A DNA stretch of 64,000 nt from Serripes groenlandicus (taxonomy: Eukaryota > Mollusca > Bivalvia > Cardiida > Cardiidae). Positions 48,035-58,758 of the stretch are shown here, piece by piece (positions within the stretch are counted from its first letter, which is position 1; the number at the start of each line of letters is the position of its first letter). The notes under the pieces were generated by a model. That model was given only the letters and a program-made list of their open reading frames with translations, was not told where the DNA came from and searched no databases. Position numbers and translations under genes: made by a program. The DNA is taken from the NCBI GenBank assembly GCA_031761405.1, contig JASEVX010000012.1:18626974-18690973 (forward strand), given 5' to 3'.

Positions 48035-48700
48035 GTAGAAAATTAAACAAGAGGGCTATGATGGCCCTATATCGCTCACCTGATTTAATAGAACTTCAAA
48101 AGTTTTCAAAGTGTTTTACCCTATAATAGGAAAGCAAGCTCCGCCCCCTGGTGGCCATGTTTTCAACAGATCAGAATCATTAGAACAATCTTAGTTCTTA
48201 CAAGAGGGTTACCCAAGGAACATTTGTACCAAATTATCTTTAAATCGGGCCAGTACTTTTGAACAAGAAGATTTTTAAAGTTTTAACAATGCACATATAA
48301 GGAAAACAAGCTCCACCCCCTGGCGGCCATGTTTTTCAACGGATCTGAAATATTTCAACAATCTTGGTAGAAGTTATTTTGAAATCTGTCCATTGGTTTA
48401 GTAGGAGAAGTCATTTGTAGGAAATTGTTGACAGACGACGACGCCGGACGGTGAGTGATCACAAAAGCTCACCTTGCACTTCATGCTTAGGTGAGCTAAA
48501 AATTGGCCATGATAGAGTTATGGTGCTTTGTCACTGCACTTCCTCTCAACGACCTCTAACAATATGTGAAGTACCAAGTCAATCCCTACAATACTTTTCA
48601 TCTGGACAAGCATATGTCTTTATGGAGATAATTAAACAAGAGGGCCAGGCCCTGGATCGCTCACCTGATTTAATTGAACTTCAATAGTTTTCAAAATTTA
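48035..48700. repeat. Dispersed clam-type repeat block (right arm)
   Basis: AACAAGAGGGCTATGATGGC, TATCGCTCACCTGATTTAAT and GCGGCCATGTTTTTCAACGG. Shorter than the left-arm block (3780-4640). Confidence 0.65.
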
Positions 48701-48938
48701 ATCTTGATACATATAAGCAAAATGAGCCACGCCTGATGGTGGCCATGTTTATCAACGTATCGGAATAATTTTAACAATCTTAGAAGAAGATCACCAAAGG
48801 AACATTTGTGCCTAATTATTTTCAAATCGGGTAAATTTTTCACTCCTTTTATGCAAAAGCTACCAGAAATAAAGTTCTGTGTTTTGTTTGCATAAATCCT
48901 ATTAATTATTGAATGGGGACCATGTCTCCATCAGAATG

Positions 48939-49142
48939 TTCACCCTTTCTCAATTATAGACGCTTTCTGACAACGTTGTGGCAAAAGAACAAATTGCTCA
49001 TAATTAGCAATTTCTCTTTCTGCCACAATGTTTTCAATTCCTTTCAATAATTATCCTTCAATTCAGAGATTTGTTCACATTTTTGCCTAGATTTTTTTGT
49101 AAGTTGCCTGCCACAGATTGGTTGTATCTGGGAAACGGTTAA
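48939..49142 (+). mobile_element. M1 MITE (right arm)
   Basis: TTCACCCTTTCTCAATTATA to TATCTGGGAAACGGTTAA; matches 3342-3545. Confidence 0.82.
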
Positions 49143-49569
49143 TTTGCCTCTGTGATCTAAAGTATTAAAATGGTAATAGATAAAATATGAATTTTACTTA
49201 CTTAAATCATCATTTCATGTAATAAATGCAGAATGATGTGAAAGTACTCTTTGCTTTGAGGACAGAACTTTTCCCACACATTTTGCAACTGAACTTCGTG
49301 TTCTCAGTTTGTTAAAATAGGTCTGCTTTTGGCATCTGCCGGTATTCCAGAGTTACCTTTAAATCAAAATATACCATAAATACATTGTAATACAATTGGG
49401 GTCACTGTCACATATTTATTTATGTGGTACATTACATTTACAAAATATGCATCCGAGGGTCATGTTGATCCTAAATTAATCTAACAGGTCACCTGACAGA
49501 CAATCTTCAAAGTAATTTTGTTTAAAGCCATCAAGAGCTAGAGACAGTTAACATAAGAGACTAATGCTT

Positions 49570-49790
49570 TTAACCCTTTCCCACATACAACAAATCTGCA
49601 GAAGACGACTTTGAAATAAAATTTACCTTAATTAATCTCTCAAAAAATATTTAATTATTGAAAAGAGTTGATAACATTGTGGCGAAGGGAGAAATTGATT
49701 ATTATGAGGAATTTCTTCTTTCCCCACATTGTTTTCAATAGTCGCCTGCTTCAGAGGTGTAAGAAAGTGTTTATATGAGGGAAAGGTTAA
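49570..49790 (-). mobile_element. M1 MITE, complete (right arm)
   Basis: TTAACCCTTTCCCACATACA to TATGAGGGAAAGGTTAA; matches 2690-2906. Confidence 0.87.
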
Positions 49791-49949
49791 ACAAATTCAG
49801 AACATACTTGGTCCTGGAGGATTTACGGAGACTTCATACCACACATAGATTGATTGATTATATAACCACCTTGGATTTTGCTTTTATGAAAACAACTATT
49901 TATTTCAAGAACCTACTCTATTCCATATTTCTCTAAATGAAAATTATTA

Positions 49950-50060
49950 TTGAAAATAATTGAAAACATTGTTGAAATGAGAATTTGTTATGATGAGTGA
50001 TTTCTATTTTCACCCACTGTTTTCAATGTGTCTGCATGTGGGTAAGGGATAAGTAATTTC
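49950..50060 (-). mobile_element. M1 MITE, degenerate (right arm)
   Basis: TTGAAAACATTGTTGAAATG, TTGTTATGATGAGTGATTTC, CTGCATGTGGGTAAGGGAT. Confidence 0.5.
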
Positions 50061-50274
50061 AACATGTTACATTGTGTTAGAAATTAAATAATATTGTGGA
50101 GATTTGGGAAATTTTCAACTTATTATGAGTCATTTCTGCTTTTCCTACACTGATTTAAAGGTCTGCATACATTAGATTTATTTGCTATGAGCATTTTGCT
50201 TTTTATCATCAAATCTTTTTGCAGAAATAGTTATGTTCGTTGTTCAATAAAAGTATGATGATCTGATGTTGATA

Positions 50275-50457
50275 CCCTCGCATTCGGCAATAATGCCATT
50301 TGGATATATACATACGATACATTATCAACAGGGACGTCTACGTCCGTGTTATAAATAAAGATGTCAATATTTTTCACACCATTTAAGCCCTATCGTCACC
50401 CCATCAGAGCATACTTAAGACCTGCAAAAAATACCTCAATATTGCCGAGTGCGAGGG
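50275..50457. mobile_element. MITE with CCCTCGCA termini (right arm)
   Basis: TA|CCCTCGCATTCGGCAATAAT at the left and ATTGCCGAGTGCGAGGG|TA at the right; mirror of 2007-2199. Confidence 0.7.
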
Positions 50458-50897
50458 TAAACAACGCCAACAAACAACAACACTAAATAGTGTTTATTAT
50501 GTGGTTCGTAACTTTGGAGGTCAGTGTGGTGTTCGACATTTTAACTCGCTTATTCGAAGAGAAAGAATGCTATTGCACTTAACTGTATCACAACGTGATC
50601 AGGTGAGCTTAGCATGTTTTTATTCTTCACAAACAAATTCGGACCATTGTCGTTTAAGCTTTATTCGATTATTTATCCACATCCAAAACATTTATTTTTA
50701 CTCTGACAGCCATTTTGTTTTGTAAATCGATATTTGATTGGCAGGCAGTATCCATATGAACCAATCAGAAAACGTGTTTCAAAAGGAAATAAAGTGAAAG
50801 GGACTTGAAATATTTAAAAAGAGACCTAAAATAACTGCATTCCGAATACAGGAAAACATTATCTGGTCTTACCTTCAAAAACAAAACAAACACATAC

Positions 50898-51480
50898 CAT
50901 CGCTCTCACGTCAATCGGCTCCACGGTCAATATCTGCGACAATTTTTAGAATAATTGTGACCGAGGCCCTCCGAATAGGCAGCGCGCGCATCTCGTGGTG
51001 ACGTCACTCGGTATTCCGGAAACGACCGACTAAAGCCGATCCCACCTACGCTTACAACATGTTGGACATGTTTCCAGGACATGTTACATTAACAACGTAC
51101 ATTAATAAATACAGTTTCAAACAATTTGATAAAACGAATAAGAACAACGCATTAGTATACTTGCACATTACCCACATATAAGCAAACACATGTAAATACC
51201 GAGCTATCACGGATTTGGCCGACTAGGTACGATATTATATTCGGAACAAATCGGGGTTTTCCGTAACGATTTCCGTGGTCGACGCGGAGTGATGTCATAA
51301 ACCATTTCAAAATGGCGCAAAAATCGTCTGTAAACACGCATGCTGTAATGAAATGGACAAAACGACGGGGATAGACTGTCAGTTCTCCATCTGAAACATA
51401 TCCAGGAGCCGAAGATTTTTTTTTATGAAGTTCGTGACCGTGGAGTTGCCATTTTTCCCGGATGTTTAGGCCAATAGACG
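50898..51480 (-). promoter_or_regulatory. CpG-rich promoter-like segment (right arm)
   Basis: Mirror of 1000-1577. The splice donor (reverse strand ATG|GTATGTG at 50898/50897), the ETS-like site and the CRE are all retained. Confidence 0.5.
50999..51006. promoter_or_regulatory. CRE-like palindrome TGACGTCA (right arm)
   Basis: Intact partner of the site at 1469-1476. Confidence 0.6.
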
Positions 51481-51839
51481 TTTGAAATCCTTGCTCTCGG
51501 AGGTGAGTGGGTGGGGGTTTTCAGCATTTTTGTTTTCTGTTGTCAGTCACATGCCATAATAATAACTTGGGGTCGAGGTTTTTAATGATGTTACACTCTG
51601 TAGGCAATATTTTTCTTCCAATTGGATGATTTGAACCTCTGCAGATTTACACAACAAGTAATTCGCTGGAAAAACAAGAAAATAAAGAAACTTGCGCGAC
51701 CTTTATTTGGTAATTTGAATTACCGGTAATGTTAAAAACTCAAAGGTTAATAAATGTTTAATAAATTCTGTGGCAAATTATGTAGAAAATCAAATAGAAC
51801 TATTAATTATGGCCTCTTCAAAGGAGGGGGTATATTGCT

Positions 51840-52990
51840 TTTCACATGTCTTGGTCAAAATTGGACTTTTGACTATTTTCCAATATCAACAACCTTGTGA
51901 CCACTCTACACTGAACATCCTTCGACCGATCTTAACCAAACTTGGTATACAGTTAGAATATGGCAAGGTCTAGAAGCCTATTTATTTCCAAGGTTAAAGG
52001 TCAAGGTCAAAATTGGACTGACTATTTTCCCCCTTATCAACAACCTTGTGACCACTCTACACTGAACATCCTTTGACCAATCTTAACCAAACTTGGTATA
52101 CAGTTAGTATATGGCAAGGTCTAGAAGCCTATTTATTTTCTAGGTTAAAGGTCAAGGTCGAAATTAGACTGACTTTTCCATATCAACAATCTTGTGACCA
52201 CTCTACACTGAACATCCGTTGACCGATCTTAACCAAACTTGGTATACAGTTAGAATATGGCAAGGTCTAGAAGCCTATTTATTTTCAAGGTCATAAGTTG
52301 GTCAAGGTCAAAATTAGACTGACTATTCCATATCAACAACCTTAAGCTTGTTACCACTCTACACTGAACATCCTTCGACCGATCTTAACCAAACTTGATA
52401 TACAATTAGTATATGGCAAAGTCTAGAAGCTATTTATTTTCAAGGTTAAAGGTCAAGGTCAAAATTGGACTTTGCCTATTTTCCCATATCAACAACCTTG
52501 TGACCACTCTACATTGATCATCTCTTTGCAGATCATAACCAAACCTGCCATACAGATAGTATATGGCAAGGTCTAGACTCCTATTTACTTTTAAGGTCAT
52601 AGGTTAAAGGTCAAGATTGGACTTGACTATTTTCCCATATCAACAACCTTGTGACCACTACACTGAACATCCTTCGACCGATCTTAACCAAACTAGTATA
52701 CAGTTAGTAGATGTCAAAGTCTAGAAGTCTATTTATTTTCAAGGTTAAAGGTCAAGGTCAAAAATTGGACTGATTATTTTCCCATATCAACAACCTTGTG
52801 ACCACTCTACACTGAACATCCTTCGACCGATCTTAAACAAACTTGGTATACAGTTAGTATATGGCAAGGTCTAGAAGCTATTTATTTTCCAGATCATATG
52901 TTAAAGGTCAAGGTTAAAATTGGACTTTAACTATTTTCCCATATCAACAACCTTGTGACCACTCTACATTGATCATCTCTTCGCAGATCA
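51840..52990. repeat. Tandem array, ~151-bp monomer (right arm)
   Basis: The word (G)ACCACTCTACA recurs at 51899, 52050, 52196, 52352, 52502, 52653, 52800 and 52957, spacing 146-157. A variant monomer (ATTGATCATCTCTTTGCAGA) occurs at about 52513 and 52968, three monomers apart, hinting at a trimeric higher-order unit. Confidence 0.95.
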
Positions 52991-53345
52991 TAACCAAATT
53001 TGCCATTCAGATACAAATTACACTTAGTTCTGTGGTACATAACATTGATAACAATTTAATAAAGGCAAGGACAAATAAAATTAGTTTTCTGGTACATAAC
53101 ATTAATATCCAGGTCATTGGCCATATTTTTAGCCATATTTTTAAATTGAATACCGAGGGAATGCATCCGCTTTGCGGTGCCCTTGTTAGTTTCGTTATTT
53201 GATGACCATACACTTGACATACTACTTGAAACAGGCTGGTTATTCAGCTTGTTCTTTCTCCAACCTCTAGAGTTATGGGATACATATGATGGTGTTATGG
53301 ATTGTATGAATAATGATTACATGTATGTCAATTGTTTCTTGTTCT
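52991..53345. other. Outer flank, no gene; short dispersed repeat
   Basis: AGTTCTGTGGTACATAACAT and AGTTTTCTGGTACATAACAT are a short direct repeat; GCATCCGCTTTGCGGTGCCC stands out as a GC-rich hairpin-like word (CCGC..GCGG). Confidence 0.4.
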
Positions 53346-53351
53346 TGTAGA

Positions 53352-53445
53352 TCCAGTGCTGATAAAAATTCAGATCCAGAACTGTTTGTTGGTAGCTGGT
53401 TGGTAGTATGCTCTTTGCTGCAAGGGACTAATGCTTCTACTGCTG
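53352..53445 (+). CDS. Possible internal exon
   Basis: TTGTTTCTTGTTCTTGTAG is a strong polypyrimidine tract plus acceptor, and ACTGCTG|GTAAGAATTG a good donor about 94 bp later. The open frame reads SSADKNSDPELFVGSWLVVC then SLLQGTNASTAG. Family not recognised. The next coding-like piece on this strand is at 54739. Confidence 0.35.
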
Positions 53446-53642
53446 GTAAGAATTGTGTGTTTCTGTCAACTGTGAATGGTCTTTTTTTAATTTCCAAAAT
53501 TCTGTTGTTTGTAAAGGCACAAATGTTTGTTTTAATTTGCTGGTTTTAACTTAAAGTAATGTAAAAGATTTGAATTTGATTTTAGCTCCACTGGTTGAAA
53601 GCCAGTTGAGCTTATGTCATGGCGAATTGTCCGTCATGCGTC

Positions 53643-54517
53643 AGAGCTCTAGATATGTTTTATTTTGCATGTTTTAAAATCCTTATTTGACCATCTAACA
53701 CTATGTTATGGGTATTCAAAAGAATCGTCTATGGGAGCTTGCCTGGTAGGTGTACTTGTTTCTCTTGAAATACATACAACTTTATCTCACAAGTTGAAAG
53801 TGGCGAGATCTAATAGCAGCCCTTGATGCACTGCCTGGTCAATCTAGAAGTAGTGGGTTCAATCCATGACTTCGGTCAAGACACTATTTACTGCTAGAAA
53901 TTAACCCTTTACCACATAAAACAAATCTGCAGCAGAGCTCTAGATATGTTTTATTTTGCATGTTTTAAAATCCTTATTTGACCATCTAACACTATGTTTA
54001 TATGGGTATTCAAAAGAATCGTCTATGGGAGCTTGCCTGGTAGGTGTACTTGTTTCTCTTGAAATACATTCAACTTTATCTCACAAGTTGAAAGTGGCGA
54101 GATCTAATAGCAGCCCTTGATGCACTGCCTGGTCAATCTAGAAGTAGTGGGTTCAATCCATGACTTCGGTCAAGACACTATTTACTGCTAGAAATTAACC
54201 CTTTACCACATAAAATAAATCTGCAGCAGAGCTCTAGATATGTTTTATTTTGCATGTTTTAAAATCCTTATTTGACCATCTAACACTATGTTATGGGTAT
54301 TCAAAAGAATCGTCTATGGGAGCTTGCCTGGTAGGTGTACTTGTTTCTCTTGAAATACATACAACTTTATCTCACAAGTTGAAAGTGGCGAGATCTAATA
54401 GCAGCCCTTGATGCACTGCCTGGTCAATCTAGAAATAGTGGGTTCAATCCATGACTTCGGTCAAGACACTATTTACTGCTAGAAATTAACCCTTTACCAC
54501 ATACAACAAATCTGCAG
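53643..54517 (+). repeat. 291-bp segment in three tandem copies
   Basis: Copies at 53643-53933, 53934-54227 and 54228-54517, nearly identical (3-bp indel GTTATGGG / GTTTATATGGG). Each contains an M3 half (TTATGGGTATTCAAAAGAAT), a SINE-head-like part with B box GTGGGTTCAATCC, and an M1 left end (TTAACCCTTTACCACATA.. to CTGCAGCAG). Only after the third copy does the M1 continue. Confidence 0.97.
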
Positions 54518-54661
54518 CAGACGACTTCGAAAACATCTAGGCAAACACATTGAAAATTTCTATAAATGAAAGTTTAATTGTTGGATAGGATTGAAAACAT
54601 TGTGGCGAAAGGAGAAATTGCTAGAGGTATCAGAAAGTGTCTATATATGGGAAAGGGTTAA
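54486..54661 (-). mobile_element. M1 MITE, complete, at the end of the triplication
   Basis: TTAACCCTTTACCACATACA to TATATGGGAAAGGGTTAA; the part after GAGAAATTGCT is deleted to AGAGGTATCAG. Its first ~30 bp are also present in the two upstream copies of the 291-bp segment. Confidence 0.88.
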
Positions 54662-54738
54662 TGACATGAATTAAACCATGTTGACCATACAATGGAAAAA
54701 GCAGATAATTTATAAATATTGTATTTAATAAATATTTC

Positions 54739-55115
54739 AGGTACACAAAACTCTTGAAGATCTGGCGATGAAATTTGAAGAGTATGGGAGTTTCGTAGAT
54801 TTAATAAGAAAATGGAAAATACACCTAGTAATCAATCTGAAACACAGGGGGAACTAGTAACAATTATTAATTAACAAAAAGGACCCTATGAAGTTGTTAA
54901 AGCAGGACTAACAAAACTGTTCACAGAAGATTAAATAAACCCCCATAGTGCAACGCGGAAAAAGGCAAAAAACCAAAACCGCTAAACCTAAATTTGATCC
55001 CAAACATTTCAATATGATGAGCAGACTGGTGGAAAAACGTTTTAACGTATCTCCCTCAGATGTTGTGCTGAAGACTCGGGCGGTTAAACGAAAATTCAAA
55101 GAAAATGAACACTAA
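54739..55115 (+). pseudogene. Probable broken 3' terminal exon
   Basis: After an acceptor-like TTAATAAATATTTCAG the frame reads VHKTLEDLAMKFEEYGSFVD then LIRKWK, shifts to a frame with QKGPYEVVKAGLTKLFTED, then a basic frame KFDPKHFNMMSRLVEKRFNV and SPSDVVLKTRAVKRKFKENE ending at TAA (55113). Several stops and shifts make it a pseudogene or a poor assembly. The basic C-terminus is nuclear-protein-like. Not recognised. Confidence 0.45.
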
Positions 55116-55319
55116 CCAGTGAAAGGAATTGAGAATTCTTTATGAAGTTTTTTCAAATTGTTCAGTGAATAGTACAGTCAAAGATCATGTGGATTGAATG
55201 TTTACAATATCAATGCACATCTTGTTTATTATGTCAGTCTGCGAAATTAGCAATGGTCCGTGGCCAGTAACTTTTGGTTTGGACCAGTGAAAAAGTTCCT
55301 CAGTTTCAAGAAAATTCTA

Positions 55320-55830
55320 AAAAAATAATTATAGAATTTACTTCTAGAATATTCAAGAAATGTTAAATCATCACCAGGCCGCTTCTTGAATTGTTATTCA
55401 AGAATTATTAACCCTTTCCCTAATAAAGACGCTTTCTGACGCCTCTGCAGCAGACAGCTTTTTGAAAACATAGTGACAAAAGAAGAAATTGCACAAAACA
55501 TGCAATTTCTCCTTTTGCCACAATGTTTTCCACTTTTAGTCATAAGTTTATATATCCATTCAATTATGGAGATTTTCCATGTTTTGACAAAACATGTTCA
55601 AAGTTGTGTGCTGCAGAATTGTCGTATGAGGGAAAGGGTTAAATGAACTATTCAAGAACTTTGATTCTAGAATTATTTCAGAATTTTTATTCTAGAATAA
55701 TTCCATATCATTCCTGGATAATTCTAGAACAATTCTTGAATTTCATTTCAAGAAGCGGCCATTTAATGTTTCTTGAATATTCTAGAACTACATTCTAGAA
55801 AAATTCTTGAATAATTTGTAGAAATGTTCC
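55320..55830. mobile_element. Foldback TTCTAGAA element with M1 in its loop
   Basis: TTCTAGAATATTCAAGAAAT, then GGCCGCTTCTTGAA (55377-55390), is mirrored by TTCAAGAAGCGGCC (55747-55760), then TTTCTTGAATATTCTAGAA. The M1 copy at 55408-55642 lies in the loop. Same TTCTAGAA words as the modules in the arms. Confidence 0.8.
55408..55642 (+). mobile_element. M1 MITE, full-length, in the foldback loop
   Basis: TTAACCCTTTCCCTAATAAA to TATGAGGGAAAGGGTTAA, 235 bp with TTAA. Confidence 0.94.
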
Positions 55831-56239
55831 TTAAGTGACCCCCTATCAGATAACTTCAAGCCATGTTGATTGATCGAACGACATGGCCGCTAGGGGGCAG
55901 GCTGTTTTGTGTTTTATGGCTATAGTGATTAAATGTTTGCCTCTTGTATGAAGTATAAAGATACATATCAATGAAATTTGTGTATGTTAAAAACAAATTA
56001 AAACCAGTTGTTGCAGCAGTTGAGTTCTGATTTTGAATAGTTTCAGATCCACTTTTCTAGCAAACAACTAGTAAGTGAAGGTTAATATTTACATCATTGT
56101 ATAAAAATGTTTTAAAGATGATTTGACTATGTTGTAGTTTGATACATATAATATGATTAAACCAGATCATATAATGTGATGAAACTGCTATTGTTGTTTT
56201 TAGTGTCCAGTGTAATGGTAGGACAGGCTGACAGACTAT
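55831..56239. other. Between foldback and TCTGAA module, no gene
   Basis: Contains GACATGGCCGCTAGGGGGCA, a piece of the clam-type block also found in the arms; otherwise AT-rich. Confidence 0.4.
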
Positions 56240-56919
56240 GAATGAAAAATTCAGACATTACTCGGGAATGGTTGTAAAAAGGTTTCACGAAAAATCTGAA
56301 ATGCAACTGAATATTGTCTGTCGATTCTATGCGCAATGTTCTGAATATAGTCTTAGTAACTTGTCTGAACAATGTCTGAATATTATAGTCCTAGCAACTT
56401 GTTTCTCAGACAGTATTCAGAGAAATATTCAGACAATGTTCAGAGAAGTTACTAGGACTATAATATTCAGATTTTATTTCTGAATATTGTCTGAACTGTC
56501 TGAATTATGTCTGGATTGTTCCATTTTAAGCCATTTTTCAGCAGCTCAGCCATTATTCAGAAATAAAAATCTGAATATTATAGTCCTAGTAACTTCTCTG
56601 AACATTGTCTGAATATTTCTCTGAATACTGTCTGAGAAACTTGTCTGAACAACCTTCTGAATATTGTCTGAGCTGTCTGAATTATGTCTGGATTGTTCCA
56701 TTTTAAGCCATTTTTCAGCACCTCAGCCATTATTCAGATATAAAAATCTGAATAAAAAGACTCTTAACAAGGCTGATTTATTCTGAACAGACATGATTCA
56801 GCTTTTGCAGTTTCAGGTTATCAGCACACATTCAGCAATAATTCAGAAGGTATTCAGACAAGTTTTCAGCAAAATTCAGCTTAATTCAGATGAAATTCAG
56901 ACCATACTTTTCATGAGGG
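56240..56919. repeat. Third, divergent TCTGAA module and terminus
   Basis: Dense TCTGAA/TTCAGA words ending TTCAGCTTAATTCAGATGAA ... TTTTCATGAGGG at 56919, the same end as both arms. Inside, TATTATAGTCCTAGCAACTT and AAGTTACTAGGACTATAATA form an inverted repeat (56380-56465), and a ~120-bp block around GTCTGGATTGTTCCATTTTA is present twice. Confidence 0.85.
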
Positions 56920-57026
56920 TATCTTTTTGTAAGAGTTCAGGTAAAAATCCCAATTCAAACTGACAGTCCTACTAATTCATCCTTCAATATCAAATTTACC
57001 ACAGCATGGGAAAACATGCCCATGGG

Positions 57027-57232
57027 TTAACCTTTTCCACATACAACAAATCTGCAGCGGATGACATTGAAAACACTTATATAGATATGGAAAATCTCCA
57101 TAAATGAATGATCAATTATTGAATAGAGTTGAAAACATTGTGGCAAAAGTAGAACTTAGTCACTGTATATGTGTCAAAACTTCATCTGCTACAGATGTCA
57201 AAATGCGTCTGCAAAATTGAAAAAGGGCTTAA
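57027..57232 (-). mobile_element. M1 MITE
   Basis: TTAACCTTTTCCACATACA to AATTGAAAAAGGGCTTAA; the hairpin is deleted after GTAGAAC. Confidence 0.87.
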
Positions 57233-57530
57233 CAAATGAAAATACAGATATGGTTTTACAGAAATATTTATTTTGTATGGTTATCAATTATTGAGTTCCG
57301 AAATGCTTTCATAAACCATTGTTGAATAGAATATATTCAGACAGCTAAATCTTAATAACAAAATGTTAATTAATAGATTTGTCGCATAGATGATTTCAAA
57401 GTATTGATTGCTGCAGATCTCTGAAGGAAAGAATTAGGGTTAACAAAAGAAATCTACATGTCAACAATAGAGAAACTGACAATGGTCTTAACCTGAGTCA
57501 ATAAATTGTGACAGCTAAAGGTATGGGCTT
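57233..57530. other. No gene; M1 R-end remnant at 57380-57445
   Basis: GATTGCTGCAGATCTCTGAA then GGAAAGAATTAGGGTTAA. The rest is AT-rich. Confidence 0.45.
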
Positions 57531-57534
57531 CTAG

Positions 57535-57615
57535 TATCATTATTGCGCCTTGGTGGTGAGCATTTGCCTTTGTTTTGGGAGGTTACAGGTTTGATTCCGG
57601 CTAAGTCATACAAAA
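57535..57615 (+). mobile_element. tRNA-like SINE-C head
   Basis: CGCCTTGGTGGTGAGCATTT (A box) and GGTTACAGGTTTGATTCCGG (B box), followed by AAGTCATACAAAAGACTA, the start of the SINE-C body, after which another repeat begins. Confidence 0.7.
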
Positions 57616-57870
57616 GACTAGAACAAGAGTGCCGCAAGCAATGCTCGTCTGCTTAAAAAAGGGTCATAACTGAATAATTATTTAAGCCAAAGTTATGTGA
57701 ATTGGTATAGACATGTGTATTGTTCCTAGGAACGTGTGTACCAAGTTTCATTTGAAAGTGTTGAACATTTTTCAGTTATGAGGTAAGGTTAAAGTTTTGT
57801 GACTACAAAGACAACGATGCAAATTGTATCACAATACCCTGCCTCTTTTTCTGCGAAAAACAGACGAGCT
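57616..57870 (+). repeat. Dispersed repeat (AACAAGAGTGCCGCAAGC)
   Basis: AACAAGAGTGCCGCAAGCAA, AAGGGTCATAACTGAATAAT, GTACCAAGTTTCATTTGAAA and AGACGAGCTAACG resemble a dispersed clam repeat; single copy in the window. Confidence 0.45.
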
Positions 57871-58066
57871 AACGAAAACAATATTCTAGTGTCAATGTTT
57901 AATGTTCACAGTCTTCCAGCATAGATGTAAATAGTAGTTTTGAAAAAACATTTTCTCTAACAGAATGATTTTCTTTTCAATCAAGTATATTTGTTTGTTT
58001 GTATCAAGTTTTATATAATGCCTGTCAGATCTCAGTGCTAATAACTGTCAATTATTATCATAAATT

Positions 58067-58120
58067 AACCCTTTTCCCTCATACAACAAATCTGCAGCAG
58101 ACGACTTTAAACACAATGGT
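58067..58120 (-). mobile_element. M1 MITE end, truncated
   Basis: TTAACCCTTTTCCCTCATAC, AATCTGCAGCAGACGACTTT, then unrelated sequence. Confidence 0.75.
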
Positions 58121-58212
58121 CTATTTTGGCGTGATTTATTAGATAAAACCATAAAGCACATAGAACAGCTGATTTTGTGAAGATATCTATCACCACAAAG
58201 TGATAGGTCCAG

Positions 58213-58705
58213 TTAACTCTTCCCTACATACAGAAGCTTTCTGACGCCTCTGCAGCAGACTACTTTTGAAAACATTGTGGCAAAAGGAGAAATTGCTCAT
58301 CATGAGTAATTACTCCATTTGCCACAATGTTTTCAACTTTATTCAATAATTCTACTTTTTATTTGTAAAAAAGTTTCCATATTTTTGACGCAACTGTTTT
58401 CACAGTGGTCGATCTGCTGCAGGTGTGTTGTATGTCATCCTCGGTACCCAGGCTATTCATAAAATATGATACCCTGGGCAAATTGGCTAGCGAAACATCG
58501 TTAAGCATGCACCACGATTTCCTCCGTAAATACACTGTAATTTTCGTATAGCATGAGGTTTGTGTCATGCAGCCAATCAAGCGGCTGCTTTTCACCTCGT
58601 AAATAATTCATGAGTACGAGATGTTGACAGGCAATTTGCCCAGGATATCATATATTTTATGAATAGCCCGGGTACCAAGGATGGTTGTATGTAGAAAAGA
58701 GTTAA
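58213..58705 (+). mobile_element. M1 MITE carrying an M2 MITE
   Basis: TTAACTCTTCCCTACATACA ... GTTGTATGT, M2, GTTGTATGTAGAAAAGAGTTAA. Core hairpin TTGCTCATCATGAGTAA. Confidence 0.9.
58436..58683. mobile_element. M2 MITE nested in M1, copy 2
   Basis: CATCCTCGGTACCCAGGCTA to ATAGCCCGGGTACCAAGGAT, ending G. Perfect 9-bp target duplication GTTGTATGT on both sides. Confidence 0.93.
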
Positions 58706-58758
58706 CATGGAGAGTGACAATGGTCTGCAGATGTTATCTATCAGACAATATTGTTTAA

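Larger units (their letters stand above)
44422..52625 (-). repeat. Right arm of the giant inverted repeat
   Basis: Mirror of 1-8362. Position 52625 corresponds to window base 1, and the array continues to about 52990, so the duplication may extend further than the window shows. Relative to the left arm it has a tandem duplication of about 72 bp at 44640-44770, lacks about 180 bp of the clam-type block, about 60 bp beside the SINE at 46721, and about 120 bp of the TTCTAGAA module. Confidence 0.93.

Noticed and set aside
1..53000. A viral genome with large inverted repeats around unique regions
   Set aside because: The arms and spacer are full of host SINEs, MITEs and satellites, with no dense set of viral ORFs and no recognisable viral gene.
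53642..54517. LTR-like direct repeats
   Set aside because: The three 291-bp copies are strictly tandem, lack TG..CA ends, and contain fragments of other elements.
56157..56483. Opposed ORFs in the third TCTGAA module as genes
   Set aside because: Both are translations of TCTGAA/TTCAGA words and not shared with the other modules as protein.
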